A stretch of DNA of 64,000 bases from Candidatus Zhuqueibacterota bacterium (GTDB lineage Bacteria; Zhuqueibacterota; Zhuqueibacteria; Oceanimicrobiales; Oceanimicrobiaceae): assembly GCA_029262005.1 (NCBI GenBank), contig JAJDAG010000037.1, forward strand, positions 1-64,000, in the 5' to 3' direction. A model generated the notes under the pieces. The model ran no database searches and was not told where the DNA came from. It saw only the letters and a list, made by a program, of their open reading frames with translations. Positions 9,298 through 19,142 of the stretch are shown here, piece after piece (the first letter of the stretch is position 1; the number at the start of each line of letters is the position of its first letter). The position numbers and the translations under genes are program-made.

Positions 9298-11068
9298 AAG
9301 TGGTATGCAACAAATGCAGAGCCGGAGTCTGTTTCGGCCAGCAAATGCCGGCCATCGACCATCGCCACATTTTTGGAGTCCTGTGGTTGTACTCTCAGTA
9401 TTTATCTGTTTGACAAGCTGCGCCAGGCAGATCGCACCCAGCGGCGGGCCTCCGGATAAAAAGCCCCCCACGCTTGTGCAGGTGACACCGGAGAACAATT
9501 CGACACTTGTTCCGTTTGACCAATCCATTGAATTTGAGTTCAGCGAAAGCATGAACCGGAAGTCTCTTGAGAAAGCGCTTTTCATTACGCCCAGGCCGGA
9601 GCGTCCCGCCAAATACAAATGGAAAGGCCGCAGGTTGCGCATCGACATCGGCGATTCTTTAAAGGCGAACAGGACCTACGTTATCACTTTGGGAACAGAT
9701 CTGAAAGATGCACACGGTAACCCGTTGGCCCAATCCTACACACTGGCTTTTTCCACCGGCGCGGAAATCAGTGATGGCAAAATTGATGGGCAGGTGTTCA
9801 ACGCGAACAAGCCAAGAGGCGTGCTGATTTGGGCATATATTCTCAATGAAACAGGCGCACCGGATCCGGTCAGGGACAACGCCGACTATGTGACTCAGGC
9901 GGATGAACACGGGCTGTACAAACTGTCCCATTTGTCGGCCGGTAAATACCGAATTTTTGCCATTGAAGATAAGGACGGCAACCGATTTTTTGAAGAGGGC
10001 GGAGATGGAATTGGCATTCCGCAGCAAGATATTTTGTTGGCTTCCGACAGTGTTGAGGTGGAAAATATCAATTTCAAAGTTTCAATCAAAGACACACTCG
10101 GGCCTGCGCTGAGTTCTGTTCAGGCTGAAAACGACACCCATGTTCACCTCCGATTTGATGAAACGCTTTCCCGGCAGGCAGCAGAAAAGTCAGGAAACTA
10201 CCTGATTCGTGCCGGCAACAAAGGCACCGGTGACGCTCTGCAAGTTCGATTGGCTTATGTTAATCCGCTTGATTCGTTGCAGGTGCGCCTGGTAACAGAT
10301 GCCCAGCAGCGCGGCGCGGAATATTCGGTTATAATTAAAAACGTAACGGATAAATCAGGCAACCCTATGGATGAGAATTACGATCGAGACGTTTTTTTTG
10401 CCTCGGCATTGCCCGACACATTTAAGCCAAGCCTGCTGAAAATTTTTCCTGGTGATAGCGCCAGGGCTGTACCGGTGTCCTCAGCACTAATTTTTTACTT
10501 CAGCGAAGCAATGCGGCAGGCCACGTTTGAGCGAAATTTTGTTATGGCCGACACAATGGGGAATCATCTCCGGGGTGCTTTCGATTGGCCAACCCCGGCC
10601 TCGGTTCGCTTTCAACCTGAACAAGATCTGGTTAGCCTGAAACGTTATCAGGTTTCCATACCCCTTGATTCTGTTTATGATATTGCCGGAAATTCGATTG
10701 CAGACAGCCTGCTTGAAATGCATTTTACAGCTATTAATATTGATACGCTTTCTTCGATTTCCGGCATGGTGTCTGACCCGGATTCAACTGGAACTGGATG
10801 GATTTTTATGACAGCGAAACAAAAAGGCCGTAGCAACATTTCATACCAAATAAAACTGGCAGCACCGGCCCCTTATAAATTCAAAAATATTTTGCCGGGG
10901 CAGTACACCATCGAGGCATTTCGGGATGGTGATGGCAATGGCAAATACAGTTTTGGCAACGCCATTCCTTTCACGCCATCTGAGCGATTTGTGATTTATG
11001 CTGACAGCATCAAAGTACGGGCAAGGTGGCCGAATGAGGGAAATGATATTGTGTTTCCGCGACCATAA
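9290..11068 (+). CDS. Ig-like domain lipoprotein
   Basis: Lipobox LTSCARQIAPSGGPPDKKPPT; repeated PxxNS/FSE(A/S)M Ig-like motifs; ATG at 9290 overlaps the end of the deacetylase ORF. Confidence 0.75.
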   Translation: MLRSGMQQMQSRSLFRPANAGHRPSPHFWSPVVVLSVFICLTSCARQIAPSGGPPDKKPPTLVQVTPENNSTLVPFDQSIEFEFSESMNRKSLEKALFITPRPERPAKYKWKGRRLRIDIGDSLKANRTYVITLGTDLKDAHGNPLAQSYTLAFSTGAEISDGKIDGQVFNANKPRGVLIWAYILNETGAPDPVRDNADYVTQADEHGLYKLSHLSAGKYRIFAIEDKDGNRFFEEGGDGIGIPQQDILLASDSVEVENINFKVSIKDTLGPALSSVQAENDTHVHLRFDETLSRQAAEKSGNYLIRAGNKGTGDALQVRLAYVNPLDSLQVRLVTDAQQRGAEYSVIIKNVTDKSGNPMDENYDRDVFFASALPDTFKPSLLKIFPGDSARAVPVSSALIFYFSEAMRQATFERNFVMADTMGNHLRGAFDWPTPASVRFQPEQDLVSLKRYQVSIPLDSVYDIAGNSIADSLLEMHFTAINIDTLSSISGMVSDPDSTGTGWIFMTAKQKGRSNISYQIKLAAPAPYKFKNILPGQYTIEAFRDGDGNGKYSFGNAIPFTPSERFVIYADSIKVRARWPNEGNDIVFPRP

Positions 11069-11178
11069 AGGTTGAGAGCCTGGTGTCTTTTGTTAAAAGT
11101 TGGTCTAAGACGACCGCAAAAATTCAATTTCCAGAATAGCTAACCGAGCATCTATTTTTCAATGAATCAACTCGATTT

Positions 11179-12591
11179 ATGAAACCAAATATTCTCAACA
11201 AAATTCCATTTGTATCTTCATCATCAACTAAAGCGCAAAGCAAGGGCATCCAACCTGCGCAATTGATTTTGCTTAGTTTTTTGGTGATTATTGTTGGTGG
11301 CACGCTGCTGCTTATGTTACCGCAAGCAACGGTCAGCGCGCCATTATCTTTTGTTGAAGCCTTGTTCACGTCAACTTCCGCCACCTGTGTTACGGGGCTG
11401 GTTGTGCGCGACACAGGCGCCGAGTTTACTCGTTTTGGCCAGGTTGTTATTCTCTGCCTCATTCAACTGGGTGGACTCGGAATCATGACGCTATCGACCT
11501 TTTTTGTTTATCTTGTTGCCGGCCGCTTGAGTTTGACCGGCCGGGACATTGTTCAGGACACCTTCAGCCAGCGTCCTATGGCAGAACTGGCGCATTTGCT
11601 CAAATTGGTTTTTGTGACCACCATTGCAATTGAAGCAAGCGGTGCGCTTCTCCTCAGTTTGAGATTTATGGCAGACTACGAGCTGAAGCAGGCCATTTAT
11701 TTGGGTGTTTTTCACTCGGTTTCTGCATTTTGCAATGCCGGCTTTGCACTTTTTGCCGACAGTTTTGTCGCTTATCGTGATGATCTGTTTGTAAATGGCG
11801 TGCTCACTGTTTTGATCATTTTGGGAGGACTTGGTTTCATCGTCGTGTTTGATCTATTCAGGAATCGTAAGACCTTAGGTGATCGCTATTGGCAAAAATT
11901 GCAGTTTCACACGCGGGTTTCACTATTTGCAACCGCTGTTCTGCTCGCCGGCGGATTCTTCTTTTTCATGGTGCTGGAATACCGAAATACATTGGATGGA
12001 TTCTCATTGATGCAAGGTGCCATGACTTCATTATTCCAGTCGGTGACTGTGCGCACAGCCGGGTTTAACACGGTGGAAATTGGTTCCTTATCAAATGCTG
12101 CGTTGTTTTTTATGATGATACTGATGTTTATCGGCGCCTCACCCGGCTCCTGCGGTGGCGGCATAAAGTCGACAACTTTTATTGTGTTGATGGCCTCGGT
12201 TTGGGCACGATTCCGCCTGCGGGAGGATGTCAATCTTTTTTACCGCCGTATGCCTGATGCAGTGGTATCTCGCGCCATTTCCGTGGTCTTTTTTTCCAGC
12301 CTCATTATCGTGCTTTTTACTCTGTGTATCCTGATTTCAGAATCAACAGGCACAGCGGCAGGAAGCAATCGCGGCATGTTTGTGGAATATCTCTTTGAAA
12401 TCGTCTCTGCTTTTGGTACTGTTGGCTTAAGCACCGGCGTAACATCCGGATTAAGTCCGACGGGCAAACTCTTGATTACGTTGTTGATGTTTATTGGGCG
12501 TTTGGGGCCGCTAACGATTTCACTGGCTGTGCAGCGCCGGGGGCATGTTGGCAAATTTAGGTATGCAAATGAAAATGTTCAGGTAGGTTAA
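11179..12591 (+). CDS. TrkH/KtrB family potassium uptake protein
   Basis: Multi-TM; FTSTSATCVTGLVVRDT, SVTVRTAGFNTVEIG, GASPGSCGGGIKSTTF, GTVGLSTGVT selectivity-loop repeats. Confidence 0.95.
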   Translation: MKPNILNKIPFVSSSSTKAQSKGIQPAQLILLSFLVIIVGGTLLLMLPQATVSAPLSFVEALFTSTSATCVTGLVVRDTGAEFTRFGQVVILCLIQLGGLGIMTLSTFFVYLVAGRLSLTGRDIVQDTFSQRPMAELAHLLKLVFVTTIAIEASGALLLSLRFMADYELKQAIYLGVFHSVSAFCNAGFALFADSFVAYRDDLFVNGVLTVLIILGGLGFIVVFDLFRNRKTLGDRYWQKLQFHTRVSLFATAVLLAGGFFFFMVLEYRNTLDGFSLMQGAMTSLFQSVTVRTAGFNTVEIGSLSNAALFFMMILMFIGASPGSCGGGIKSTTFIVLMASVWARFRLREDVNLFYRRMPDAVVSRAISVVFFSSLIIVLFTLCILISESTGTAAGSNRGMFVEYLFEIVSAFGTVGLSTGVTSGLSPTGKLLITLLMFIGRLGPLTISLAVQRRGHVGKFRYANENVQVG

Positions 12592-12592
12592 A

Positions 12593-13264
12593 ATGATCAG
12601 AAGGCAAAAAAAGACGTTTGCAATTATTGGTTTGAGCACTTTTGGGCAGTATATGGCCCGGTTTCTGGCTGAACGCAAGTTCGATGTGATTGTCGTTGAC
12701 AACGATGAGAGCCGGGTTGAACGGGTGAAATCCTTTGTAACGAAAGGTATTATTGCCGACGCCACTGACAAGCCAACGCTTGAACGTCTGGGGTTAAAGG
12801 ATGCTGATGCGGTTATTGTCAGCCTGGGCGAGTTTATCGACGCCAGTCTGCTGGTCTTGCTTTATTTAAAGGAAATTGGCGTCGATGAAATATATGTGAA
12901 AGTGTTGACCGAGGATCATGCCAAGATTGTCAATTTAGTTGGTGTAACCGAAATCATTTTTCCAGAGAAAGACAGCGCTTTCACAATGGCTCAGAGAATT
13001 GACAACTGCAATGTGCTTGATTTTATCCCCCTGGTTGAGGGGTACAGCATAATCGATTTGGCGCCGCCTGCGAGCTTTTCCGGAAAAACGCTTGGTGACT
13101 TGGATCTCCGCAACAAATACGGCGTACAAGTTATTATTATCAAACAGGCAACTCCGGACAATGTGGTTGTTGTGCCAACCGCCGGCCATTGTATTAAGCA
13201 AAGTGACATCCTTATAGTCCTGGGGCGCAACGAAGATCTTGAGCAGCTTAAATCACTGGAATAG
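12593..13264 (+). CDS. TrkA/KtrA family K+ uptake regulator (RCK N and C domains)
   Basis: IIGLSTFGQYMARFLAE Rossmann motif, IIADATDKPTLERLGLKDADAVIV; directly after trkH. Confidence 0.93.
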   Translation: MIRRQKKTFAIIGLSTFGQYMARFLAERKFDVIVVDNDESRVERVKSFVTKGIIADATDKPTLERLGLKDADAVIVSLGEFIDASLLVLLYLKEIGVDEIYVKVLTEDHAKIVNLVGVTEIIFPEKDSAFTMAQRIDNCNVLDFIPLVEGYSIIDLAPPASFSGKTLGDLDLRNKYGVQVIIIKQATPDNVVVVPTAGHCIKQSDILIVLGRNEDLEQLKSLE

Positions 13265-13352
13265 GAATGAAATGATAGTATTGGTTCGAAAGCGTTGGGG
13301 AATACGAAACATCCAATTTGTTGATTTATTAATTTGAAGGTCGAGGTGGAAA

Positions 13353-14639
13353 ATGGACTTTACATCAAGTAAAATGTGGCGTAATGCGGTAGCTTGTTTT
13401 AGCCTGGTTCTCGTTGTTACCGCTGTGGCAGGTGCAGATAACAGTTCAAAAAATACTGATTACCTTACTGCGCTCGAAGTATTTAAGCACAAGGAGTTTC
13501 GTGCTGTGTTTGCTCGTGAGCTAGACAATTACATCTGGCTTTATCCGGATGCAGCGAATCTGGATGAAATACATTTGAAGCTTGCTACTATCTATCAAGA
13601 AGACAAGCGGGTAGATGATGCATTCTTTACCCAGATGCAAATTCTTTACCTTTACCCAACTTCAACCGCCGCTGTGACGGCCCTGGACAGGGTGAAATTA
13701 ACTTTTGCAGCTCACAAAAAATATGGACGGATGCGGACTAGGATTGAGCCGATTCTTACGCCAAATGTTCAAGGTTTAAGTAGAGAAATGGCTTTTAACG
13801 CGTTTCTGCGTGACATGGTTGCCCTGCAATTTGAAGTTATTCGTAACCAACTGGTTTCGTCATGCCGGCAATATCTGCGTGCTTACCCAAATTCAACATT
13901 GGCTGATGAAGTGCTTTTTTGGCATGCTGAACTGTTGGCCGAAGGCGACAAACCGCGCGAAGCGTTGGCTGAGTACTTGAAGTTGACTTATTTACACGGC
14001 TCAAGCCTGTACGTTACTTCCAGCAAACTTAAGATGGCGGAGCTTTTTACTTCAAAGCTTGATGAGCATCAAAAGGCCATTTTGACATTCGAAGAATTCC
14101 TGCTGGAATTTCCCGACGATCCGCAAGCAGGGCAGGCTCAGTACCGAATCGGCCAGATACTCGAGAAGCGCAAAAAACGGTATCTCGAAGCGCTCAATAG
14201 CTACACTGCGGTAGCTGAAAGATATCCTAAAAGCGTTGAGGCAGTGCCGGCGTTGTTTGATGCAGCTAGACTTTATGAGGATAAATTTCAGGAATATGAC
14301 CAGGCTATACGCATTTACACTGAAGTCGTCCGTGATTTTCCGGAAGATATGAAAGCGCCATACGCTATGGCCGAAGCAGCCCGAATATATGAAAAAGAGC
14401 TGAACGATTATTACAACGCGGCCAATGTCTACTACAAAGTTTTTGGCTTGTACCCTGAAAGCAAGATCGCACCGCGATCTCTTTTTTCTGCGGCGCAAAT
14501 TACTGAAAAGCGTTTGAATGATTCGACCAAGGCAATCGATTATTACAGACTAATTGTAGATAAATATCCTGACCACAAGTTAGCTAAGAAGGCTGATAAA
14601 CGCGTCGTGAAGTTATCGAAAGTCATGCTGGTGCGGTAA
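13353..14639 (+). CDS. Tetratricopeptide-repeat protein (TolA-binding YbgF-like repeats)
   Basis: Signal peptide; repeated A(I/L)xxYxxVxxxYPxSxxAPxAxxxAA TPR units. Confidence 0.85.
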   Translation: MDFTSSKMWRNAVACFSLVLVVTAVAGADNSSKNTDYLTALEVFKHKEFRAVFARELDNYIWLYPDAANLDEIHLKLATIYQEDKRVDDAFFTQMQILYLYPTSTAAVTALDRVKLTFAAHKKYGRMRTRIEPILTPNVQGLSREMAFNAFLRDMVALQFEVIRNQLVSSCRQYLRAYPNSTLADEVLFWHAELLAEGDKPREALAEYLKLTYLHGSSLYVTSSKLKMAELFTSKLDEHQKAILTFEEFLLEFPDDPQAGQAQYRIGQILEKRKKRYLEALNSYTAVAERYPKSVEAVPALFDAARLYEDKFQEYDQAIRIYTEVVRDFPEDMKAPYAMAEAARIYEKELNDYYNAANVYYKVFGLYPESKIAPRSLFSAAQITEKRLNDSTKAIDYYRLIVDKYPDHKLAKKADKRVVKLSKVMLVR

Positions 14640-14733
14640 TGCGTGAAACTAGAATGGTCTTTTCATGCGTTGTGTAAGTTGGCGCGTGTTTCGCGGATAA
14701 AGGCCGGCACTGACAGAATAAGTCGATTAAATA

Positions 14734-14773
14734 AAACAGTCCCGATGTTCCAATGAACGTCGGGACTGTTTTG
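14734..14773. terminator. Bidirectional-looking intrinsic terminator hairpin
   Basis: aaaacagtcccgatgttc-caat-gaacgtcgggactgtttt; 18-bp stem with one G:U, flanking A and T runs, between convergent genes. Confidence 0.85.
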
Positions 14774-14812
14774 TTTAAAGTTGGATGATGCTAGATAGCT
14801 GCAAACGCCTTA

Positions 14813-16630
14813 TTATTCCACATGATTGGCTGCAACTGCTCCGCCGGCCTCGGCCATTAGTTTGGCAAATTCCTCCGGTACCATGTGCACAAGTTCATCG
14901 GTAAAGCGGCGGTATTCCTGACCATTTTTATCGATGAGAATGATGGTCGGTACACCCCGAACCTGATAGTGATTACGCAGGTTTGTAACCATTTCAGAAT
15001 CCTCTTTCGTCAAGTCAGCTTTTAGTGTGACAAAACCAGCCGACGCATCTACCACAGCGATTGCTCCGAAAATGTCATGATCAATTTGTTTGCAGGGCAA
15101 GCACCAGTCGGCATAAAAATCTATTAGAATTGGTTTGCCTGAAGCTTTGGCCTCGGTGACCTGGACTTCATCATAGGCTTCCCAGCTAACATGGGGTGCG
15201 TTGGCCGACAACCATGCATCGGTCGCGTTCCAGGCGCCATAGGAAATAAGGGCGATACCAACGATTTTTTTTATACCGCCAAACCAGGCAAAACTTGCAG
15301 TGGATTTATCGATGAAGCCAACCAGCAAACCACCAAGAATTAAGCTGACAGAAAGGAGCGCCACATATATTTTCTGCGGAATGAGTGAGCTGATAAAGTA
15401 GATGGCAATGGCTATCATAACAACGCCGAATACTTTCTTAACCCAGTTCATCCATTCACCTGAGCGCGGCAGGTTTTTCACCGAGCCGGAAAAAGTGCCG
15501 AGAATCAGAAACGGCAGTCCCAGGCCAAGCGAGAGTACAAAAAACAGGAGGAAACCGATGAACGGATCTCCTTGTACAGCTACATAAGTTAACAGGCTGA
15601 GCACAAATGGTCCGATGCACGGTGCTGCCACAATACCCACAGTCAAACCCATGAACAGCGAGCCAAACACACCTTGTTTGGAGCCGCCCGCCAGGTTGTT
15701 CAGGAAAGTTGGTACGCGAATTTCAAAGGCGCCAAACATGCTGGCCGCAAATGCGAGAAAAACCACGGCAATGCCAAGCGTTACCATTGGATTTTGCAAA
15801 GATGAACCGAGAAGGCCGCCGGTCATGGCAGCAACAACACCCAACGCCGAGTAGGTTAACGACATGCCTAAAATATAAACCAGCGCCAGAAAAAATGAAC
15901 GACTCATTTTTCCGGAAGACTGCCCAACGAAAAAGCTTATTGTAATGGGGATAATCGGATAAACGCAGGGGGTAAGATTGAGTGCGAGTCCCCCAAGAAA
16001 AATGAATCCAAGCGCCAGCAGCAGGCCGCTTCCTGAAATCAGCTTGCCGATTTCATTACCACTCTGTGCGCGCTCGCCTGCAAGTGCAGACAATTTGCCG
16101 GCATGGCTGGCGAATTTGTCCTGATTAATCTGGCTAATGTTTGTTCCTGCTGCCACCACCGGAACTGCGATTTGGAAAGCCTGCCCGGTTGGAGCCAGGC
16201 AGGACATGTCGTTGCATGCCTGATAATTGAGTTTGCCGGAAAGCAATAATTCACCCGTTTGCAGGTCTTCAGCCTGCACATCAGCCCAAATCACAGATGT
16301 GCCTTCGTAAACAGAGAGGGGTGTTTCCGAGAAAGCGAACTTGCGCGATTCGCCAGCGGGGTAGGCGGGTTCACCAAACTGAACATCCTTTGCTTCAGTA
16401 AACGTCACGGCGGTAGGAATAAGAAATTCTTCGCTGGGCACATGCGAATTGATGTGCCATTTGCCGTGTAGCGTAAACTCAACCCCTATTTTGAATTTGT
16501 CCCCGGGCCGTATTTTATCGACAGATAGAAATGCGTCCACGCTGAGCACTTTGGGCGTATTTATTTGCGGCTGTGCCATGCCTGGGAGTGCAAAGAAGGC
16601 GAAGACCATCGCCAGTTGAACAATTCTCAT
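14813..16630 (-). CDS. dsbD: Thiol:disulfide interchange protein DsbD family
   Basis: N-terminal DsbD-alpha-like domain, CcdA-like TM domain (LTPCVYPIIPIT, APCIGPFVLS), C-terminal thioredoxin FYADWCLPCKQIDHDIF. Confidence 0.92.
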   Translation of the reverse strand: MRIVQLAMVFAFFALPGMAQPQINTPKVLSVDAFLSVDKIRPGDKFKIGVEFTLHGKWHINSHVPSEEFLIPTAVTFTEAKDVQFGEPAYPAGESRKFAFSETPLSVYEGTSVIWADVQAEDLQTGELLLSGKLNYQACNDMSCLAPTGQAFQIAVPVVAAGTNISQINQDKFASHAGKLSALAGERAQSGNEIGKLISGSGLLLALGFIFLGGLALNLTPCVYPIIPITISFFVGQSSGKMSRSFFLALVYILGMSLTYSALGVVAAMTGGLLGSSLQNPMVTLGIAVVFLAFAASMFGAFEIRVPTFLNNLAGGSKQGVFGSLFMGLTVGIVAAPCIGPFVLSLLTYVAVQGDPFIGFLLFFVLSLGLGLPFLILGTFSGSVKNLPRSGEWMNWVKKVFGVVMIAIAIYFISSLIPQKIYVALLSVSLILGGLLVGFIDKSTASFAWFGGIKKIVGIALISYGAWNATDAWLSANAPHVSWEAYDEVQVTEAKASGKPILIDFYADWCLPCKQIDHDIFGAIAVVDASAGFVTLKADLTKEDSEMVTNLRNHYQVRGVPTIILIDKNGQEYRRFTDELVHMVPEEFAKLMAEAGGAVAANHVE

Positions 16631-16752
16631 TTAAGTTTCTCCATCCGTTTGTGAGTGCAATTCATGCACACAATACTGCAAAACTTGCACACTTTACGTA
16701 TTGAAATTTTCTTTGATCCAGAGTTGCGGTATGTCGTTACCCAGAACGATTG

Positions 16753-17616
16753 CTAATTCTGTGTAGAAACAATCACATTTTTGGGTGGTGCCGGCGGCGT
16801 TGTGTCGCCTCCACTCTCAGCAGTTAGAACGATGTTTTTTGACGTTAACTGCTGCCCTGAGCTGATGCTTATATTTTCCGACCAGGTTTTATACCCGGGC
16901 TTGGAGCATTCAAGCGTGTAGCTTCCGCTTTGAATTGAATTAAAAGTGTAAACCCCTTGCGACCCGGATTTTATTTCATAGCGGATACTATTTCCTTCTT
17001 TCAACCTAAGTGTTGCATCGCTGATTGCGTTGCCGGTGTTGTCGGCTGTGACTTTGCCACTAATTGAAGTGGTTGGTGAACCTGAGCCACTGGTGTAAGT
17101 CAACTTCAGATTCTTGAAATAAGTTTCATCGGGCGGCGTCAGGCTTTGATTTGAAGAACCCTTTTGAAAGGCAATCTGCGTCCATTTGCCCGGCGGTTTT
17201 CCCGAGCTGTTCGAGTTATCCTCGGTGAATTCTATAAATACTTTATAAGCTCCATCCGGAACCACTGCACCTGATACATCGGTGCAATCCCAGGTAACAG
17301 CATGGGATTGATGATTTTTTAATGTCGCACTTGTCGTGGCATCTACAGTGTTGCTTTTTGATGCCGCGGTCCACTTTATCAAGTGCTTAATCCGTTTTTT
17401 TGCCCAGACTTTTATGGACTTTACGAATTGCCCGTTAGCATTTTCTATCCAAATTGCGCCAATATGCTTTGGATCATATTTCCCTTTGTATGTTACTGTT
17501 GTTACCTGAATATTCGCCGTACCGTTGGTCGGGGTAGGCGAATTCATGGCCGATGCGGCTGCTGTGAGCAGGATTATAAACGCGACGCTTGTTATGGCTA
17601 ATGATGTTGGTTTCAT
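16753..17616 (-). CDS. DUF2271-like domain plus carboxypeptidase-regulatory-like domain, secreted
   Basis: Signal peptide; VTYKGKYDPKHIGAIWIENANGQFVKSIKVWAKKR; SGKVTADNTGNAISDATLRLKEG...YTLECSKPGYK. Confidence 0.7.
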   Translation of the reverse strand: MKPTSLAITSVAFIILLTAAASAMNSPTPTNGTANIQVTTVTYKGKYDPKHIGAIWIENANGQFVKSIKVWAKKRIKHLIKWTAASKSNTVDATTSATLKNHQSHAVTWDCTDVSGAVVPDGAYKVFIEFTEDNSNSSGKPPGKWTQIAFQKGSSNQSLTPPDETYFKNLKLTYTSGSGSPTTSISGKVTADNTGNAISDATLRLKEGNSIRYEIKSGSQGVYTFNSIQSGSYTLECSKPGYKTWSENISISSGQQLTSKNIVLTAESGGDTTPPAPPKNVIVSTQN

Positions 17617-18040
17617 AGTTTGCGCCCTTTAGTATAACAATTTCCTGGGTGTGGATCAAGACTTAGAATTTTTGAAGTTCACGCAAAAAACATGCCCTAA
17701 TTAAAAACAGAATGTTATCTCGAGCATGCACCGGCAGAGATTACAAAAAATGCAGGAATATGGAACTCAATTTGCCCGTTAAATCTGAGGGGTGAATGTG
17801 TAAGAGATGTACTTCTTACTCAATATTTGAGGGGAACTTTGTTACTTGGAAAAGTGTTGGTCAGGGGTATTGAAATTACGATTCTGAATTCCTTTTCCGT
17901 AAGGTGAGACATGTTGAAGCGTAATTCCCCGTGAGGACATAACGCGGTTTTTGGGTGCTGATTTTGCATTCAGTGAAGCGGCATGACATTTGCAAAACGC
18001 CTGCGGCTAGTTGTCAGATTTTCATTCAGATCATTTTAGC

Positions 18041-18394
18041 ATGGAGCAAGTTGTGAAGAAAGGAATATTCATTATGTGTCTTGCTGTTTTTGGTTTGGCT
18101 TTCACAGCTTGTGATGGATTTTTTCCGGCTGTTTCAAAACCTTCAGTGCCTGATGACCACACCAAAAGTATCAAAGGCGTTTTTCACAAGGAAGACCCCG
18201 AGCACCCATTCTATGAGAGCAGTGGTTGCACCGATTCAGACTGCCACAAGGATGATCTGGATGGTGGCGTTGCCTTGTATGAGGGGGTACAGCATGTGAT
18301 TCCATCCTGCTTTCAATGCCATGAAACTTTATGGGAAGATGATACAGAGCCGGATGAGACTGCGGTGCAGTTGTATCAAGCCATAATCAAATAA
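18041..18394 (+). CDS. Small c-type cytochrome-like lipoprotein
   Basis: Lipobox FTACDG; CTDSDCH (CX4CH) and CFQCH (CXXCH) haem-binding motifs. Confidence 0.65.
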   Translation: MEQVVKKGIFIMCLAVFGLAFTACDGFFPAVSKPSVPDDHTKSIKGVFHKEDPEHPFYESSGCTDSDCHKDDLDGGVALYEGVQHVIPSCFQCHETLWEDDTEPDETAVQLYQAIIK

Positions 18395-18409
18395 TGGAGA
18401 AAATTAGCA

Positions 18410-18919
18410 ATGAAGAACTTTATTTTGAGTATTGTTGTTACTTTAATTTTTGCGGCACCCGGTCTGACTCGGGAGAAAACATCGACAGCAACTGATTTTA
18501 AACGAGTGACAACAACTGGCAAGAAAATGCAACTTTCCGACTATCGCGGCAAAGTTGTCATTCTCGATTTTTGGGCGAGTTGGTGCGGCCCCTGCAGAAA
18601 GGAATTCCCATTTCTTGTCGATCTGTTTCAAGATGTGAATAAAGGTCACAAGGAAAATATTCTGGAGGTGGTTGCCGTTAATCTGGACGATCATGCCGGA
18701 GATATGAAAAAGTTCCTGTCAGAACTCAAAATGAAAGTTCCGTTTGATATTGTTCGTGACACAAAGGGGCAATTGCCTGCGGCGTATCAGGTGGAGGCGA
18801 TGCCGACTACAGTTATGATTGACAAGAAGGGTGTTGTTAGGTTCCGGCATACCGGGTTTAAGGAGAAGTCCAAAGTCAAATATTTAGAGGAAGTGGCAGG
18901 ACTGATTAAAGAGAAGTAA
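18410..18919 (+). CDS. TlpA-like thioredoxin family protein, secreted
   Basis: Signal peptide; VVILDFWASWCGPCRKEFPFL; AMPTTVMIDKKGVV. Confidence 0.92.
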   Translation: MKNFILSIVVTLIFAAPGLTREKTSTATDFKRVTTTGKKMQLSDYRGKVVILDFWASWCGPCRKEFPFLVDLFQDVNKGHKENILEVVAVNLDDHAGDMKKFLSELKMKVPFDIVRDTKGQLPAAYQVEAMPTTVMIDKKGVVRFRHTGFKEKSKVKYLEEVAGLIKEK

Positions 18920-18929
18920 AGGAGCACAT

Positions 18930-19142
18930 ATGAAAGTCTACACATTTGTACTTATCATTGTCGCAGGCCTTGGGTCAAGTTGTGTCGTGGTTCAACCATG
19001 GGAACGCGGTGAACTCGCCGATCCTATTATGATTTTTGATGAAAATCCCATCGATGCCGGTGCAAGCGAGCACCATATTGACTACCGCGAAGGGTCGGTT
19101 GGTGGAACCGGTGCACAGAGTGGAGGTTGCGGTTGTGGTTAA
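18930..19142 (+). CDS. DUF4266-like small lipoprotein
   Basis: SSCVVVQPWERGELADPIM and Gly/Cys-rich tail GGCGCG; sits between TlpA-like and DUF3570-like genes. Confidence 0.75.
   Translation: MKVYTFVLIIVAGLGSSCVVVQPWERGELADPIMIFDENPIDAGASEHHIDYREGSVGGTGAQSGGCGCG

Noticed and set aside
8932-9648. 238-aa minus-strand ORF
   Set aside because: Antisense to the polysaccharide deacetylase and Ig-like lipoprotein genes, which have clear family motifs; no recognisable domain.
13281-13300. ggttcgaaa resembling a tRNA T-loop
   Set aside because: No acceptor, D or anticodon arm can be built around it; short trkA-TPR intergenic region.
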